This document shows positions 12,001-25,800 of a stretch of 64,000 nt of DNA, piece by piece. Where the stretch lies: NCBI GenBank assembly GCA_018894105.1, contig CM032127.1, positions 33,500,760 to 33,564,759 on the forward strand, written 5' to 3'. The stretch is from Jacaranda mimosifolia. Lineage: Eukaryota > Streptophyta > Magnoliopsida > Lamiales > Bignoniaceae. The stretch's first letter is position 1. Every line of letters starts with the position of its first letter. The notes beneath the pieces were generated by a model that had not been told where the DNA came from, made no database searches, and worked only from the letters and a program-made list of their open reading frames with translations. The position numbers were made by a program, and so were the translations under genes.

Positions 12001-15000
12001 AGGAGATATTTCAGGAGAAAGTTCTCAAAGAAAAAAGGAGACAGGTGCCATATTTGCCATAAGCAAGGTCACTGGGCTAGGAATTGTCCTAACAAGAAAA
12101 GGGACAAGATACTCAAACAGGTGTTCCAGCTAACCCAGTGTGATCTTGAGAATGAGGATCTGGAATCACTCTTTTCTGAGGAGGACGAGCCCTCTGAAAA
12201 GACGTTGTTTGCCCTAGAAGATGTTTCTGAAGCAGACTCTTCCTCTGAGGATGAGATCAATGAAGACCAGCTTCCTATCTTCGGAATTCAGTTCATTGGT
12301 CTTGCTCTTGCCGTACCATTTGTGCAGGTACAAATTATTCCTCAGAAATATGACAACCCTATTACTCTGGTTGGTCTTATTGATACAGGGGCATCCAAAT
12401 CTATCCTCAACCCTAGAGTTTTACCTGCCTCTTTCTGGAAAAAATATCATGAAGTCTTTCAGGTTGCTAACAGTGAGAATCTAACAATAGAACTGATTAG
12501 CAAGCCTGTTAAGATACAATTTTTCCCAGAACTTTCCATCACTCACAAATTCCTTGGTTCCTCTTTGCCTAAACAAGATATTGTGATAGGGTTTGATATC
12601 ATTAAACAGCTTTGGGAAAAGAAAGTAATACCTAAATCTGAAGGTCTTAGATTTAAGTCTTATTTTCTTCCCTACATCAAACCTCATTACAATATGTCTT
12701 TCCAAACTGAGTCCATTACTGATGTACATACCCTTTTAATTAGAGATTGTTGTGCAGAATCTCACTCTGATTTCATTCATAAATGCACAAATCCCCTTTG
12801 GAAAAATTCAGAGTTTTTTGTACAGCTTCCTTTTAAAAAAGATGTATATATAAACCCTACAAAAGCCAGTCATCCAGGAATGCCTCCAGAACAACTTGAA
12901 CTAGCAACCAGAGAATTAGCTCAGCTCCGTGATGAAGGACTTATTGAAGATACCAATTCTCCATGGGCTAGTCAGGCATTCTATGTAAATAAGAGATCTG
13001 AACAGGCGAGGGGAAAGATGAGACTGGTTATTAATTACAAGCCCCTTAACTACTTTCTTGCTGATGAGAAGTTCCCGTTACAGAATCGGAATTGCCTGTT
13101 TTCAATTCTGACCAAAGCCAATGTATTCTCAAAGTTTGACTTAAAAGCAGGGTTTTGGCAGATAGGCATCCATCCAGAAGATCGGTACAAGACTGCATTC
13201 TGTATCCCAAATGCTCATTTCCAATGGACGGTCATTCCTTTTGGTTTAAAAACAGCTCCATCATTATTCCAGAAGGCTATGGTTAAAATCTTTGAGCCTT
13301 TGTTCCCAAATGCGTTGGTTTACATTGATGATATCTTGCTGTTTTCTGAAGATATGCAGACACACTTATTTCTTCTGCATAAATTTGGGGACCTTGTAAG
13401 ACAGTATGGAATAATGCTCTCAGAAAAGAAGATGACCATCGCACAAAGTGAAATAGAGTTCTTGGGAATGTTTATCAAGGATGAACAATATTCCTTACAG
13501 TCTCATATTGCCGCTGAGCTTCTCAAATTCCCAGACGATTTGGAATCCAAGCAGCACATTCAACAGTTTCTTGGAGTAATCAACTATGCTGCTGATTTCA
13601 TTCCCAGACTAGCATCAATCATCAGACCACTACAGGATATGCTTAAGAAAAATCCTCCGCAATGGTCTCATGCTCAGAGGAAAGCAGTTCAATCCATTAA
13701 AGCGGTCATTCAAAAGCTTCCTCCATTACAAATTCCTTCAGATGGGAAAAGGATTCTTCAGACAGATGCTAGTGATTCATTCTGGGCTGCAGTTCTCATT
13801 GAAGAAAAGGAAGGAAAGAGAAAAGTGTGTGGTTTCAAAAGTGGTTCTTTCAAGCTTGCAGAACAACACTACCACTCAACTTACAAGGAGATTTTGGCGG
13901 TAAAGAAAGGTATTGAAAAGTTCCAATTTCATCTTATCGGCCATCATTTCTTTGTGGAAATGGACATGACTGCCTTCCCTAAAATGCTGAGTTTCAAGCC
14001 TCATACTATTCCTCCTAAGCAATTACTCAGATGGGCGGAATGGTTTTCTCAGTACTCTTTCACTGTCAACCATATCAAAGGGAAGAATAATGTCCTTGCT
14101 GATCTACTTTCCAGGTCTAAATTCTTTGAAATACCCAGAAGACATATTCCCATCATTTGCATGTTTTCTCCAGCACCTCCTCCAAAAATCCCTACCTTTT
14201 ATGACTTCCCTCTTGACAGTCTTCCTCCAGAGTTGTTTGACCTAATCAAAACCAAAACTCTTAAGTCCAGAGCTAAGGAATTCATGTTAAAATACCAATC
14301 CCTTACTGTTAGAAAAACTGGACTTCACACTTTTGGTGGTTTAGGTTTCCCTCCAGACTATCCATTCTTCACCTTGTTCAGCGTATCCAATCCTTTTCAT
14401 CTCATGTTTTCCAAAGAACTTATTTGTATGCTTTGGTATATGCTTGAACAATGGAAGATTGCTGTGGAATTTCCTATTGAACAATCTATCAGATGGATAG
14501 CAGAGTTACACAGCGGATGGTTTGATGATTTCGATGATAATCCCTGTGCCAGATCATTTCTTGAATGGTTTTATCCATTATCAATTTGGATGAAATTATT
14601 CAAAGTTATTCAAATTAAACAGGTTGGAAGAACTGAACCAGGAGTCTCTGTTGTTTTCATCCTTTCAAGACAAAGTTCTCCTCACATCCATAACTTACCA
14701 TATTTTTACTCAGTTCAAGAATATGGTGTTTTTCCGTATTTCCTCAACAAAGAGTTTTTTGAACATGGAAGTGAGATCAGAGAATTTCAAAGGAAAATGG
14801 CAGAGAATAATTCTATTGTTCCACCTCAGATATGGCCCAGATTTGAAGAGGATGCTCCATGGGAACAAATGCCTATTGACTATGCTATACAGCTGCAAAA
14901 TGATGCCAGAGCTTACTTTGAGCAGTTTTATACAGAGTACAATAGGACTACCCCAGAACATATGTGGGGGTCTTCGAAGGCTTATTTCAAGACACATTGG

Positions 15001-15294
15001 AATTCACTTTCTCATAATAAGTCTTCCCAGGGTGTTGCTGCTACTGTCCCATGCTCGTTTCCAGTTGTTTCTACACTCGCCCCAACGATTCCTACTTCAT
15101 CAGATAAGGGTAAGGAAAAGGTGATTGAACAAGACGATATGATGGAATCACAGGACCCTTATGAGCTGGAATCACAATGGATGGAAAAAGCTGGGATTAC
15201 TGTTGACCTTAACAATCCGTTGAGTCAGAGTCCACCACAGAACACATCACGCGTGGTGTTTGGCCCATTTCCTACTGGCTTTTTGACTGAATAA
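9054..15294 (+). pseudogene. P3: full-length pararetrovirus polyprotein, frameshifted like P2
   Basis: It has the same order and length as P2 and the same 8-bp deletion (about 9374/9375), so the N-terminal 107 codons are out of frame with the remaining open frame to 15294. The zinc knuckle is complete here (final Cys kept), and DTGAS, YIDD and the RNase H acidic residues are present. Missense differences from its neighbours include Ile for Asn shortly before the RT FDLKAGFWQ motif, Ser for Pro after RNase H, and changes in the basic stretch (Tyr and Arg). It must derive from the same ancestor as P2 after the deletion occurred. Confidence 0.9.
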
Positions 15295-15830
15295 AAGCTA
15301 GCGTCTTTACAGCTTTCAGTTTGCTTTTGCTTTGTTTGGTTTGTCGTTTGTTTGTATTATTGGGTTTTGCTTTTTATCTTGTTTAAAGTTGTTTTTAATT
15401 ATTGTACTTGTTGTCGAGTGAGTCAGATAAGTCCTGTACTGTAATTATTTTAGTTTGTCGCTTGTCAAACCTCCCTCTATATAAAGGGATGAGTTTTCAG
15501 TTTGTAAGCAGATTGAGGGGGGAGAAAAATAAAATCATCTTTTAAGCATCTCTTGTTTCCTTTACTATTTCCAGTTTCGTTTACTATTCCGCTACCATCT
15601 TCGAACTTTTAAAACTTAAGTATGCTCTGCAGTTGCCTTTAATAGGATCCTCTGCATCAGAAAAGGTTTTAATTTTCCTTCTCTAAGTTTAGTTTTCTGG
15701 CTTCTTTGAGTTCTCTATTCTTGACCATGATCCTAACAGAAGTATGTGTCTTAGCATAAAAGGACACGCCCTTGTTGCCCACAGTTGAGGCCTTTCCCGG
15801 CGGTCGTCATACCTTGCTAAGATACCGACT
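15295..15830 (+). promoter_or_regulatory. Intergenic region 3: poly(A) for P3, promoter and truncated leader ahead of P4
   Basis: TATA box at 15478-15485 and AATAAA at 15528-15533. The leader lacks the 52-bp duplication and stops at 15830, about five bases short of the usual end of the ACTTCCAG segment, where it joins directly to RNase H coding sequence. The primer site and start codon are missing. Confidence 0.8.
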
Positions 15831-17368
15831 GGAAAAGGATTCTTCAGACAGATGCTAGTGATTCATTCTGGGCTGCAGTTCTCATTGAAGAAAAGGAAGG
15901 AAAGAGAAAAGTGTGTGGTTTCAAAAGTGGTTCTTTCAAGCTTGCAGAACAACACTACCACTCAACTTACAAGGAGATTTTGGCGGTAAAGAAAGGTATT
16001 GAAAAGTTCCAATTTCATCTTATCGGCCATCATTTCTTTGTGGAAATGGACATGACTGCCTTCCCTAAAATGCTGAGTTTCAAGCCTCATACTATTCCTC
16101 CTAGGCAATTACTCAGATGGGCGGAATGGTTTTCTCAGTACTCTTTCACTGTCAACCATATCAAAGGGAAGAATAATGTCCTTGCTGATCTACTTTCCAG
16201 GCCTAAATTCTTTGAAATACCCAGAAGACATATTCCCATCATTTGCATGTTTTCTCCAGCACCACCTCCAAAAATCCCTACCTTTTATGACTTCCCTCTT
16301 GACAGTCTTCCTCCAGAGTTGTTTGACCTAATCAAAACCAAAACTCTTAAGTCCAGAGCTAAGGAATTCATGTTAAAATACCAATCCCTTACTGTTAGAA
16401 AAACTGGACTTCACACTTTTGGTGGTTTAGGTTTCCATCCAGACTATCCATTCTTCACCTTGTTCAGCGTATCCAATCCTTTTCATCTCATGTTTTCCAA
16501 AGAACTTATTTGCATGCTTTGGTATATGCTTGAACAATGGAAGATTGCTGTGGAATTTCCTATTGAACAATCTATCAGATGGATAGCAGAGTTACACAGC
16601 GGATGGTTTGATGATCCCTGTGCCAGATCATTTCTTGAATGGTTTTATCCATTATCAATTTGGATGAAATTATTCAAAGTTATTCAAATTAAACAGGTTG
16701 GAAGAACTGAACCAGGAGTCTCTGCTGTTTTCATCCTTTCAAGACAAAGTTCTCCTCACATCCATAACTTACCATATTTTTACTCAGTTCAAGAATATGG
16801 TGTTTTTCCGTATTTCCTCAACAAAGAGTTTTTTGAACATGGAAGTGAGATCAGAGAATTTCAAAGGAAAATGGCAGAGAATAATTCTATTGTTCCACCT
16901 CAGATATGGCCCAGATTTGAAGAGGATGCTCCATGGGAACAAATGCCTATTGACTATGCTATACAGCTGCAAAATGATGCCAGAGCTTACTTTGAGCAGT
17001 TTTATACAGAGTACAATAGGACTACCCCAGAACATATGTGGGGGTCTTCGAAGGCTTATTTCAAGACACATTGGAATTCACTTTCTCATAATAAGTCTTC
17101 CCAGGGTGTTGCTGCTACTGTCCCATGCTCGTTTCCAGTTGTTTCTACACTCGCCCCAACGATTCCTACTTCATCAGATAAGGATAAGGAAAAGGTGATT
17201 GAACAAGACGATATGATGGAATCACAGGACCCTTATGAGCTGGAATCACAATGGATGGAAAAAGCTGGGATTACTGTTGACCTTAACAATCCGTTGAGTC
17301 AGACTCCACCACAGAACACATCACGCGTGGTGTTTGGCCCATTTCCTGCTGGCTTTTTGACTGAATAA
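15831..17368 (+). pseudogene. P4: 5'-deleted polyprotein fragment (RNase H and C-terminal domain)
   Basis: The leader is fused without shared bases to sequence just before the RNase H first Asp; about 4.7 kb of ORF (movement protein through RT) is missing. The remaining frame is open to the stop at 17366-17368 but has no native start. It carries a 12-bp in-frame deletion in the C-terminal domain (FDDPC instead of FDD-FDDNPC), shared with P5, P6 and P7, which defines a sub-lineage. The RNase H motifs are intact. Confidence 0.9.
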
Positions 17369-17886
17369 AAGCTAGCGTCTTTACAGCTTTCAGTTTTCTT
17401 TTGCTTTGTTTGGTTTGTCGTTTGTTTGTATTATTGGGTTTTGCTTTTTATCTTGTTTAAAGTTGTTTTTAATTATTGTACTTGTTGTCGAGTGAGTCAG
17501 AAAAGTCCTGTACTGTAATTATTTTAGTTTGTCGCTTGTCAAACCTCCCTCTATATAAAGGGATGAGTTTTCAGTTTGTAAGTAGATTGAGTGGGGAGAA
17601 AAATAAAATCATCTTTTAAGCATCTCTTGTTTCCTTTACTATTTCCAGTTTCGTTTACTATTCCGCTACCATCTTCGAACTTTTAAAACTTAAGTATGCT
17701 CTGCAGTTGCCTTTAATAGGATCCTCTGCATCAGAAAAGGTTTTAATTTTCCTTCTCTAAGTTTAGTTTTCTGGCTTCTTTGAGTTCTCTATTCTTGACC
17801 ATGATCCTAACAGAAGTATGTGTCTTAGCATAAAAGGACACGCCCTTGTTGCCCACAGTTGAGGCCTTTCCCGGCGGACGTCATAC
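17369..17886 (+). promoter_or_regulatory. Intergenic region 4: promoter and truncated leader ahead of P5
   Basis: TATA box at 17552-17559 and AATAAA at 17602-17607. The leader ends at 17886 in GACGTCATAC and joins P5 coding sequence through a 2-base overlap (AC, 17885-17886). No primer site or viral start codon remains. Confidence 0.8.
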
Positions 17887-20800
17887 AGTACCAGAGAGAC
17901 TCTATTTGGAGCACACCCCAACCTGCAGTGTCTTCTTATCCTGTAGTTTCACAACCACTTCATGGGCTGGACAATTTCAAAAAGATGTTTGGAGACTCAT
18001 CTTCATTCTTTTCTCCGGAGGAATATAAAAAGAAAAGCAATCCTCAAACCTCTTCCTCTATAGCATTGAGCATAGCTGAGCCTACACAGCCAAAGCCATC
18101 ACAGTTCATGATGCAGAATTCCTCTAGTTCAAATCGAATCACAGATTATCTTAAGAAGGCTGCTGACCATGAAGACAACAAGCCAAACAGACCATGGCCA
18201 GTTTTTGTGACAGAAGATATCAGTGATACAGAGGAACTCTCAGAAGACATCCCGTTACTTTTTATGAATCAACCTCCAGAAGAAAGAACTCCAGATACTC
18301 CACAAGAGCCAGTTGTTGATGATGAACCAGAGACCAGTCAACAAGGACAACAGAGAAACCCTCCACCAACTTATTCTTATTCTAGCAATTCAGGACATCT
18401 GTTCTCATTTGATGATATCCCTCCTTCTCAGTGGAAGGATAGAATTCATGAAATGATATCTTGGTGTGTTACAGAACTTCAAAAACCAGGTGCTGATCTT
18501 ACCAATGTTATAAATGGTTTTACTGCTAGAATGACTGGTACCTTGAAAGAATGGTGGTATGCTCTTGGAGAGTACAGACAGATCCAGGCCAGAAACTCAC
18601 CAAATATTGAAACTTTTATGAGTACTATTTATATTGAGTTTCTGGGCAGACATGAAAACAATATTGATGTTGCACGGGAAGAGTTCTTCAAAATGAAATG
18701 CTGTTCTTTTGAAAGAAAGGACCTGGAGAAGCTTTTCCAACGGATGTCTCAAAAGTTCTATATTCTTGGCGGCATGGACAATCCAAATCTGAAGCAAGCC
18801 TATATCAATTCCATTCCTGAGTCACTTGGTCGTGAAGCCCTAAGATTAATTGAGATGAGAGGACGAACACTGGAGAATGCCTCTCTTGGAGAAATCTATC
18901 AATTCGTCTTCAAGGCCCTGGAAAAGTTATGCAATAATTGGAAATTCTTTAAGGAGTTCCAGGAGACAGGAAGAAAATTTTCAAAGGAATGTGACAGGAA
19001 GGATCTTCAGATTAAATGCAAGACAGAAAAATGCCAGTGCCCAGAAAAGTCTCATAAGCATCACAAAAGATTCAAAAAGCATCGTGATTTTCACCACCAA
19101 CAATGGAGACCCAGGAGGAGAAGGAGATATTTCAGGAGAAAGTTCTCAAAGAAAAAAGGAGACAGGTGCCATATTTGCCATAAGCAAGGTCACTGGGCTA
19201 GGAATTGTCCTAACAAGAAAAGGGACAAGATACTCAAACAGGTGTTCCAGCTAACCCAGTGTGATCTTGAGAATGAGGATCTGGAATCACTCTTTTCTGA
19301 GGAGGACGAGCCCTCTGAAAAGACGTTGTTTGCCCTAGAAGATGTTTCTGAAGCAGACTCTTCCTCTGAGGATGAGATCAATGAAGACCAGCTTCCTATC
19401 TTCGGAATTTAGTTCATTGGTCTTGCTCTTGCCGTACCATTTGTGCAGGTACAAATTATTCCTCAGAAATATGACAACCCTATTACTCTGGTTGGTCTTA
19501 TTGATACAGGGGCATCCAAATCTATCCTCAACCCTAGAGTTTTACCTGCCTCTTTCTGGAAAAAATATCATGAAGTCTTTCAGGTTGCTAACAGTGAGAA
19601 TCTAACAATAGAACTGATTAGCAAGCCTGTTAAGATACAATTTTTCCCAGAACTTTCCATCACTCACAAATTCCTTGGTTCCTCTTTGCCTAAACAAGAT
19701 ATTGTGATAGGGTTTGATATCATTAAACAGCTTTGGGAAAAGAAAGTAATACCTAAATCTGAAGGTCTTAGATTTAAGTCTTATTTTCTTCCCTACATCA
19801 AACCTCATTACAATATGTCTTTCCAAACTGAGTCCATTACTGATGTACATACCCTTTTAATTAGAGATTGTTGTGCAGAATCTCACTCTGATTTCATTCA
19901 TAAATGCACAAATCCCCTTTGGAAAAATTCAGAGTTTTTTGTACAGCTTCCTTTTAAAAAAGATGTAAATATAAACCCTACAAAAGCCAGTCATCCAGGA
20001 ATGCCTCCAGAATAACTTGAACTAGCAACCAGAGAATTAGCTCAGCTCCGTGATGAAGGACTTATTGAAGATACCAATTCTCCATGGGCTAGTCAGGCAT
20101 TCTATGTAAATAAGAGATCTGAACAGGCGAGGGGAAAGATGAGACTGGTTATTAATTACAAGCCCCTTAACTACTTTCTTGCTGATGAGAAGTTCCCGTT
20201 ACAGAATCGGAATTGCCTGTTTTCAAATCTGACCAAAGCCAATGTATTCTCAAAGTTTGACTTAAAAGCAGGGTTTTGGCAGATAGGCATCCATCCAGAA
20301 GATCGGTACAAGACTGCATTCTGTATCCCAAATGCTCATTTCCAATGGACGGTCATTCCTTTTGGTTTAAAAACAGCTCCATCATTATTCCAGAAGGCTA
20401 TGGTTAAAATCTTTGAGCCTTTGTTCCCAAATGCGTTGGTTTACATTGATGATATCTTGCTGTTTTCTGAAGATATGCAGACACACTTATTTCTTCTGCA
20501 TAAATTTGGGGACCTTGTAAGACAGTATGGAATAATGCTCTCAGAAAAGAAGATGACCATCGCACAAAGTGAAATAGAGTTCTTGGGAATGTTTATCAAG
20601 GATGGACAATATTCCTTACAGCCTCATATTGCCACTGAGCTTCTCAAATTCCCAGACGATTTGGAATCCAAGCAGCACATTCAACAGTTTCTTGGAGTAA
20701 TCAACTATGCTGCTGATTTCATTCCCAGACTAGCATCAATCATCAGACCACTACAGGATATGCTTAAGAAAAATCCTCCACAATGGTCTCATGCTCAGAG

Positions 20801-22403
20801 GAAAGCAGTTCAATCCATTAAAGCGGTCATTCAAAAGCTTCCTCCATTACAAATTCCTTCAGATGGGAAAAGGATTCTTCAGACAGATGCTAGTGATTCA
20901 TTCTGGGCTGCAGTTCTCATTGAAGAAAAGGAAGGAAAGAGAAAAGTGTGTGGTTTCAAAAGTGGTTCTTTCAAGCTTGCAGAACAACACTACCACTCAA
21001 CTTACAAGGAGATTTTGGCGGTAAAGAAAGGTATTGAAAAGTTCCAATTTCATCTTATCGGCCATCATTTCTTTGTGGAAATGGACATGACTGCCTTCCC
21101 TAAAATGCTGAGTTTCAAGCCTCATACTATTCCTCCTAAGCAATTACTCAGATGGGCGGAATGGTTTTCTCAGTACTCTTTCACTGTCAACCATATCAAA
21201 GGGAAGAATAATGTCCTTGCTGATCTACTTTCCAGGCCTAAATTCTTTGAAATACCCAGAAGACATATTCCCATCATTTGCATGTTTTCTCCAGCACCAC
21301 CTCCAAAAATCCCTACCTTTTATGACTTCCCTCTTGACAGTCTTCCTCCAGAGTTGTTTGACCTAATCAAAACCAAAACTCTTAAGTCCAGAGCTAAGGA
21401 ATTCATGTTAAAATACCAATCCCTTACTGTTAGAAAAACTGGACTTCACACTTTTGGTGGTTTAGGTTTCCCTCCAGACTATCCATTCTTCACCTTGTTC
21501 AGCGTATCCAATCCTTTTCATCTCATGTTTTCCAAAGAACTTATTTGTATGCTTTGGTATATGCTTGAACAATGGAAGATTGCTGTGGAATTTCCTATTG
21601 AACAATCTATCAGATGGATAGCAGAGTTACAGAGCGGATGGTTTGATGATCCCTGTGCCAGATCATTTCTTGAATGGTTTTATCCATTATCAATTTGGAT
21701 GAAATTATTCAAAGTTATTCAAATTAAACAGGTTGGAAGAACTGAACCAGGAGTCTCTGTTGTTTTCATCCTTTCAAGACAAAGTTCTCCTCACATCCAT
21801 AACTTACCATATTTTTACTCAGTTCAAGAATATGGTGTTTTTCCGTATTTCCTCAACAAAGAGTTTTTTGAACATGGAAGTGAGATCAGAGAATTTCAAA
21901 GGAAAATGGCAGAGAATAATTCTATTGTTCCACCTCAGATATGGCCCAGATTTGAAGAGGATGCTCCATGGGAACAAATGCCTATTGACTATGCTATACA
22001 GCTGCAAAATGATGCCAGAGCTTACTTTGAGCAGTTTTATACAGAGTACAATAGGACTACCCCAGAACATATGTGGGGGTCTTCGAAGGCTTATTTCAAG
22101 ACACATTGGAATTCACTTTCTCATAATAAGTCTTCCCAGGGTGTTGCTGCTACTGTCCCATGCTCGTTTCCAGTTGTTTCTACACTCGCCCCAACGATTC
22201 CTACTTCATCAGATAAGGGTAAGGAAAAGGTGATTGAACAAGATGATATGATGGAATCACAGGACCCTTATGAGCTGGAATCACAATGGATGGAAAAAGC
22301 TGGGATTACTGTTGACCTTAACAATCCGTTGAGTCAGACTCCACCACAGAACACATCACGCGTGGTGTTTGGCCCATTTCCTGCTGGCTTTTTGACTGAA
22401 TAA
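17887..22403 (+). pseudogene. P5: 5'-deleted polyprotein (capsid to C-terminus) with two nonsense changes
   Basis: The copy begins at the end of the coiled-coil region, so the movement protein and most of the coiled coil are missing. The leader reads in frame into it but supplies no ATG. The capsid region, CCHC knuckle, DTGAS protease, YIDD RT and RNase H follow. Stops at 19410-19412 (TAG in place of a Gln codon, just before the protease) and 20013-20015 (TAA in place of Gln, between protease and RT) split it into three blocks in one frame. Both are C-to-T changes. It carries the 12-bp C-terminal deletion of the P4-P7 group. Confidence 0.92.
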
Positions 22404-22805
22404 AAGCTAGCGTCTTTACAGCTTTCAGTTTGCTTTTGCTTTGTTTGGTTTGTCGTTTGTTTGTATTATTGGGTTTTGCTTTTTATCTTGTTTAAAGTTG
22501 TTTTTAATTATTGTACTTGTTGTCGAGTGAGTCAGATAAGTCCTGTACTGTAATTATTTTAGTTTGTCGCTTGTCAAACCTCCCTCTATATAAAGGGATG
22601 AGTTTTCAGTTTGTAAGCAGATTGAGTGGGGAGAAAAATAAAATCATCTTTTAAGCATCTCTTGTTTCCTTTACTATTTCCAGTTTCGTTTACTATTCCG
22701 CTACCATCTTCGAACTTTTAAAACTTAAGTATGCTCTGCAGTTGCCTTTAATAGGATCCTCTGTATCAGAAAAGGTTTTAATTTTCCTTCTCTAAGTTTA
22801 GTTTT
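22404..22805 (+). promoter_or_regulatory. Intergenic region 5: promoter and most strongly truncated leader, ahead of P6
   Basis: TATA box at 22587-22594 and AATAAA at 22637-22642. The leader breaks off at about 22805 after TTTAGTTTT, earlier than in regions 3, 4 and 6, and joins P6 through a 3-base overlap (TTT, 22803-22805). Confidence 0.8.
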
Positions 22806-25800
22806 GTTACCCTCACATGATTGTTTGGATGAAGATCCAATCCCCAGTCAGATCATGATGTTTGGTCCTACTTCCTCTTCCTTTCAACAGTTGAATTATC
22901 CTCCTAAGGAAATTCAAACTCCCGAGTGTAATCACTCTTGGAAGGTTAGGAATCCTACAACAAGAAGGTCAGATGGATCAACGATGGAAGTTTCAGCTGC
23001 TGAAGCAACCCTCAACTGGCAGTCAGAAAATGCAGTGGTCCAAAATCATATGCTGCAGAAAATTGTAAAAAGCCAGGAGAGGATTGAAGCAAAGATAGAC
23101 AACCAGCTGTCAGCAACAATTCAAGCCCTGAAGGAGAGAATAGACCTGGTGCACAATGAGATCATGAGACTTCTCCAAGCCTCACAGCCATTCAGCCATA
23201 AAGAACAGGAGATCAGGACACTTAAGACCCAACTAAAGTCTCTTGAAGAACAGTACCAGAGAGACTCTATTTGGAGCACACCCCAACCTGCAGTGTCTTC
23301 TTATCCTGTAGTTTCACAACCACTTCATGGGCTGGACAATTTCAAAAAGATGTTTGGAGACTCATCTTCATTCTTTTCTCCGGAGGAATATAAAAAGAAA
23401 AGCAATCCTCAAACCTCTTCCTCTACAGCATTGAGCATAGCTGAGCCTACACAGCCAAAGCCATCACAGTTCATGATGCAGAATTCCTCTAGTTCAAATC
23501 CAATCACAGATTATCTTAAGAAGGCTGCTGACCATGAAGACAACAAGCCAAACAGACCATGGCCAGTTTTTGTGACAGAAGATATCAGTGATACAGAGGA
23601 ACTCTCAGAAGACATCCCGTTACTTTTTATGAATCAACCTCCAGAAGAAAGAACTCCAGATACTCCACAAGAGCCAGTTGTTGATGATGAACCAGAGACC
23701 AGTCAACAAGGACAACAGAGAAACCCTCCACCAACTTATTCTTATTCTAGCATTTCAGGACATCTGTTCTCATTTGATGATATCCCTCCTTCTCAGTGGA
23801 AGGATAGAATTCATGAAATGATGTCTTGGTGTGTTACAGAACTTCAAAAACCAGGTGCTGATCTTACCAATGTTATAAATGGTTTTACTGCTAGAATGAC
23901 TGGTACCTTGAAAGAATGGTGGTATGCTCTTGGAGAGTACAGACAGATCCAGGCCAGAAACTCACCAAATATTGAAACTTTTATGAGTACTATTTATATT
24001 GAGTTTCTGGGCAGACATGAAAACAATATTGATGTTGCACGAGAAGAGTTCTTCAAAATGAAATGCTGTTCTTTTGAAAGAAAGGACCTGGAGAAGCATT
24101 TCCAACGGATGTCTCAAAAGTTCTATATTCTTGGCGGCATGGACAATCCAAATCTGAAGCAAGCCTATATCAATTCCATTCCTGAGTCACTTGGTCGTGA
24201 AGCCCTAAGATTAATTGAGATGAGAGGACGAACACTGGAGAATGCCTCTCTTGGAGAAATCTATCAATTCGTCTTCAAGGCCCTGGAAAAGTTATGCAAT
24301 AATTGGAAATTTTTTAAGGAGTTCCAGGAGACAGGAAGAAAATTTTCAAAGGAATGTGACAGGAAGGATCTTCAGATTAAATACAAGACAGAAAAATACC
24401 AGTGCCCAGAAAAGTCTCATAAGCATCACAAAAGATTCAAAAAGCATCGTGATTTTCACCACCAACAATGGAGACCCAGGAGGAGAAGGAGATATTTCAG
24501 GAGAAAGTTCTCAAAGAAAAAAGGAGACAGGTGCCATATTTGCCATAAGCAAGGTCACTGGGCTAGGAATTGTCCTAACAAGAAAAGGGACAAGATACTC
24601 AAACAGGTGTTCCAGCTAACCCAGTGTGATCTTGAGAATGAGGATCTGGAATCACTCTTTTCTGAGGAGGACGAGCCCTCTGAAAAGACGTTGTTTGCCC
24701 TAGAAGATGTTTCTGAAGCAGACTCTTCCTCTGAGGATGAGATCAATGAAGACCAGCTTCCTATCTTCGGAATTCAGTTCATTGGTCTTGCTCTTGCCGT
24801 ACCATTTGTGCAGGTACAAATTATTCCTCAGAAATATGACAACCCTATTACTCTGGTTGGTCTTATTGATACAGGGGCATCCAAATCTATCCTCAACCCT
24901 AGAGTTTTACCTGCCTCTTTCTGGAAAAAATATCATGAAGTCTTTCAGGTTGCTAACAGTGAGAATCTAACAATAGAACTGATTAGCAAGCCTGTTAAGA
25001 TACAATTTTTCCCAGAACTTTCCATCACTCACAAATTCCTTGGTTCCTCTTTGCCTAAACAAGATATTGTGATAGGGTTTGATATCATTAAACAGCTTTG
25101 GGAAAAGAAAGTAATACCTAAATCTGAAGGTCTTAGATTTAAGTCTTATTTTCTTCCCTACATCAAACCTCATTACAATATGTCTTTCCAAACTGAGTCC
25201 ATTACTGATGTACATACCCTTTTAATTAGAGATTGTTGTGCAGAATCTCACTCTGATTTCATTCATAAATGCACAAATCCCCTTTGGAAAAATTCAGAGT
25301 TTTTTGTACAGCTTCCTTTTAAAAAAGATGTAAATATAAACCCTACAAAAGCCAGTCATCCAGGAATGCCTCCAGAACAACTTGAACTAGCAACCAGAGA
25401 ATTAGCTCAGCTCCGTGATGAAGGACTTATTGAAGATACCAATTCTCCATGGGCTAGTCAGGCATTCTATGTAAATAAGAGATCTGAACAGGCGAGGGGA
25501 AAGATGAGACTGGTTATTAATTACAAGCCCCTTAACTACTTTCTTGCTGATGAGAAGTTCCCGTTAGAGAATCGGAATTGCCTGTTTTCAAATCTGACCA
25601 AAGCCAATGTATTCTCAAAGTTTGACTTAAAAGCAGGGTTTTGGCAGATAGGCATCCATCCAGAAGATCGGTACAAGACTGCATTCTGTATCCCAAATGC
25701 TCATTTCCAATGGACGGTCATTTCTTTTGGTTTAAAAACAGCTCCATCATTATTCCAGAAGGCTATGGTTAAAATCTTTGAGCCTTTGTTCCCAAATGCG

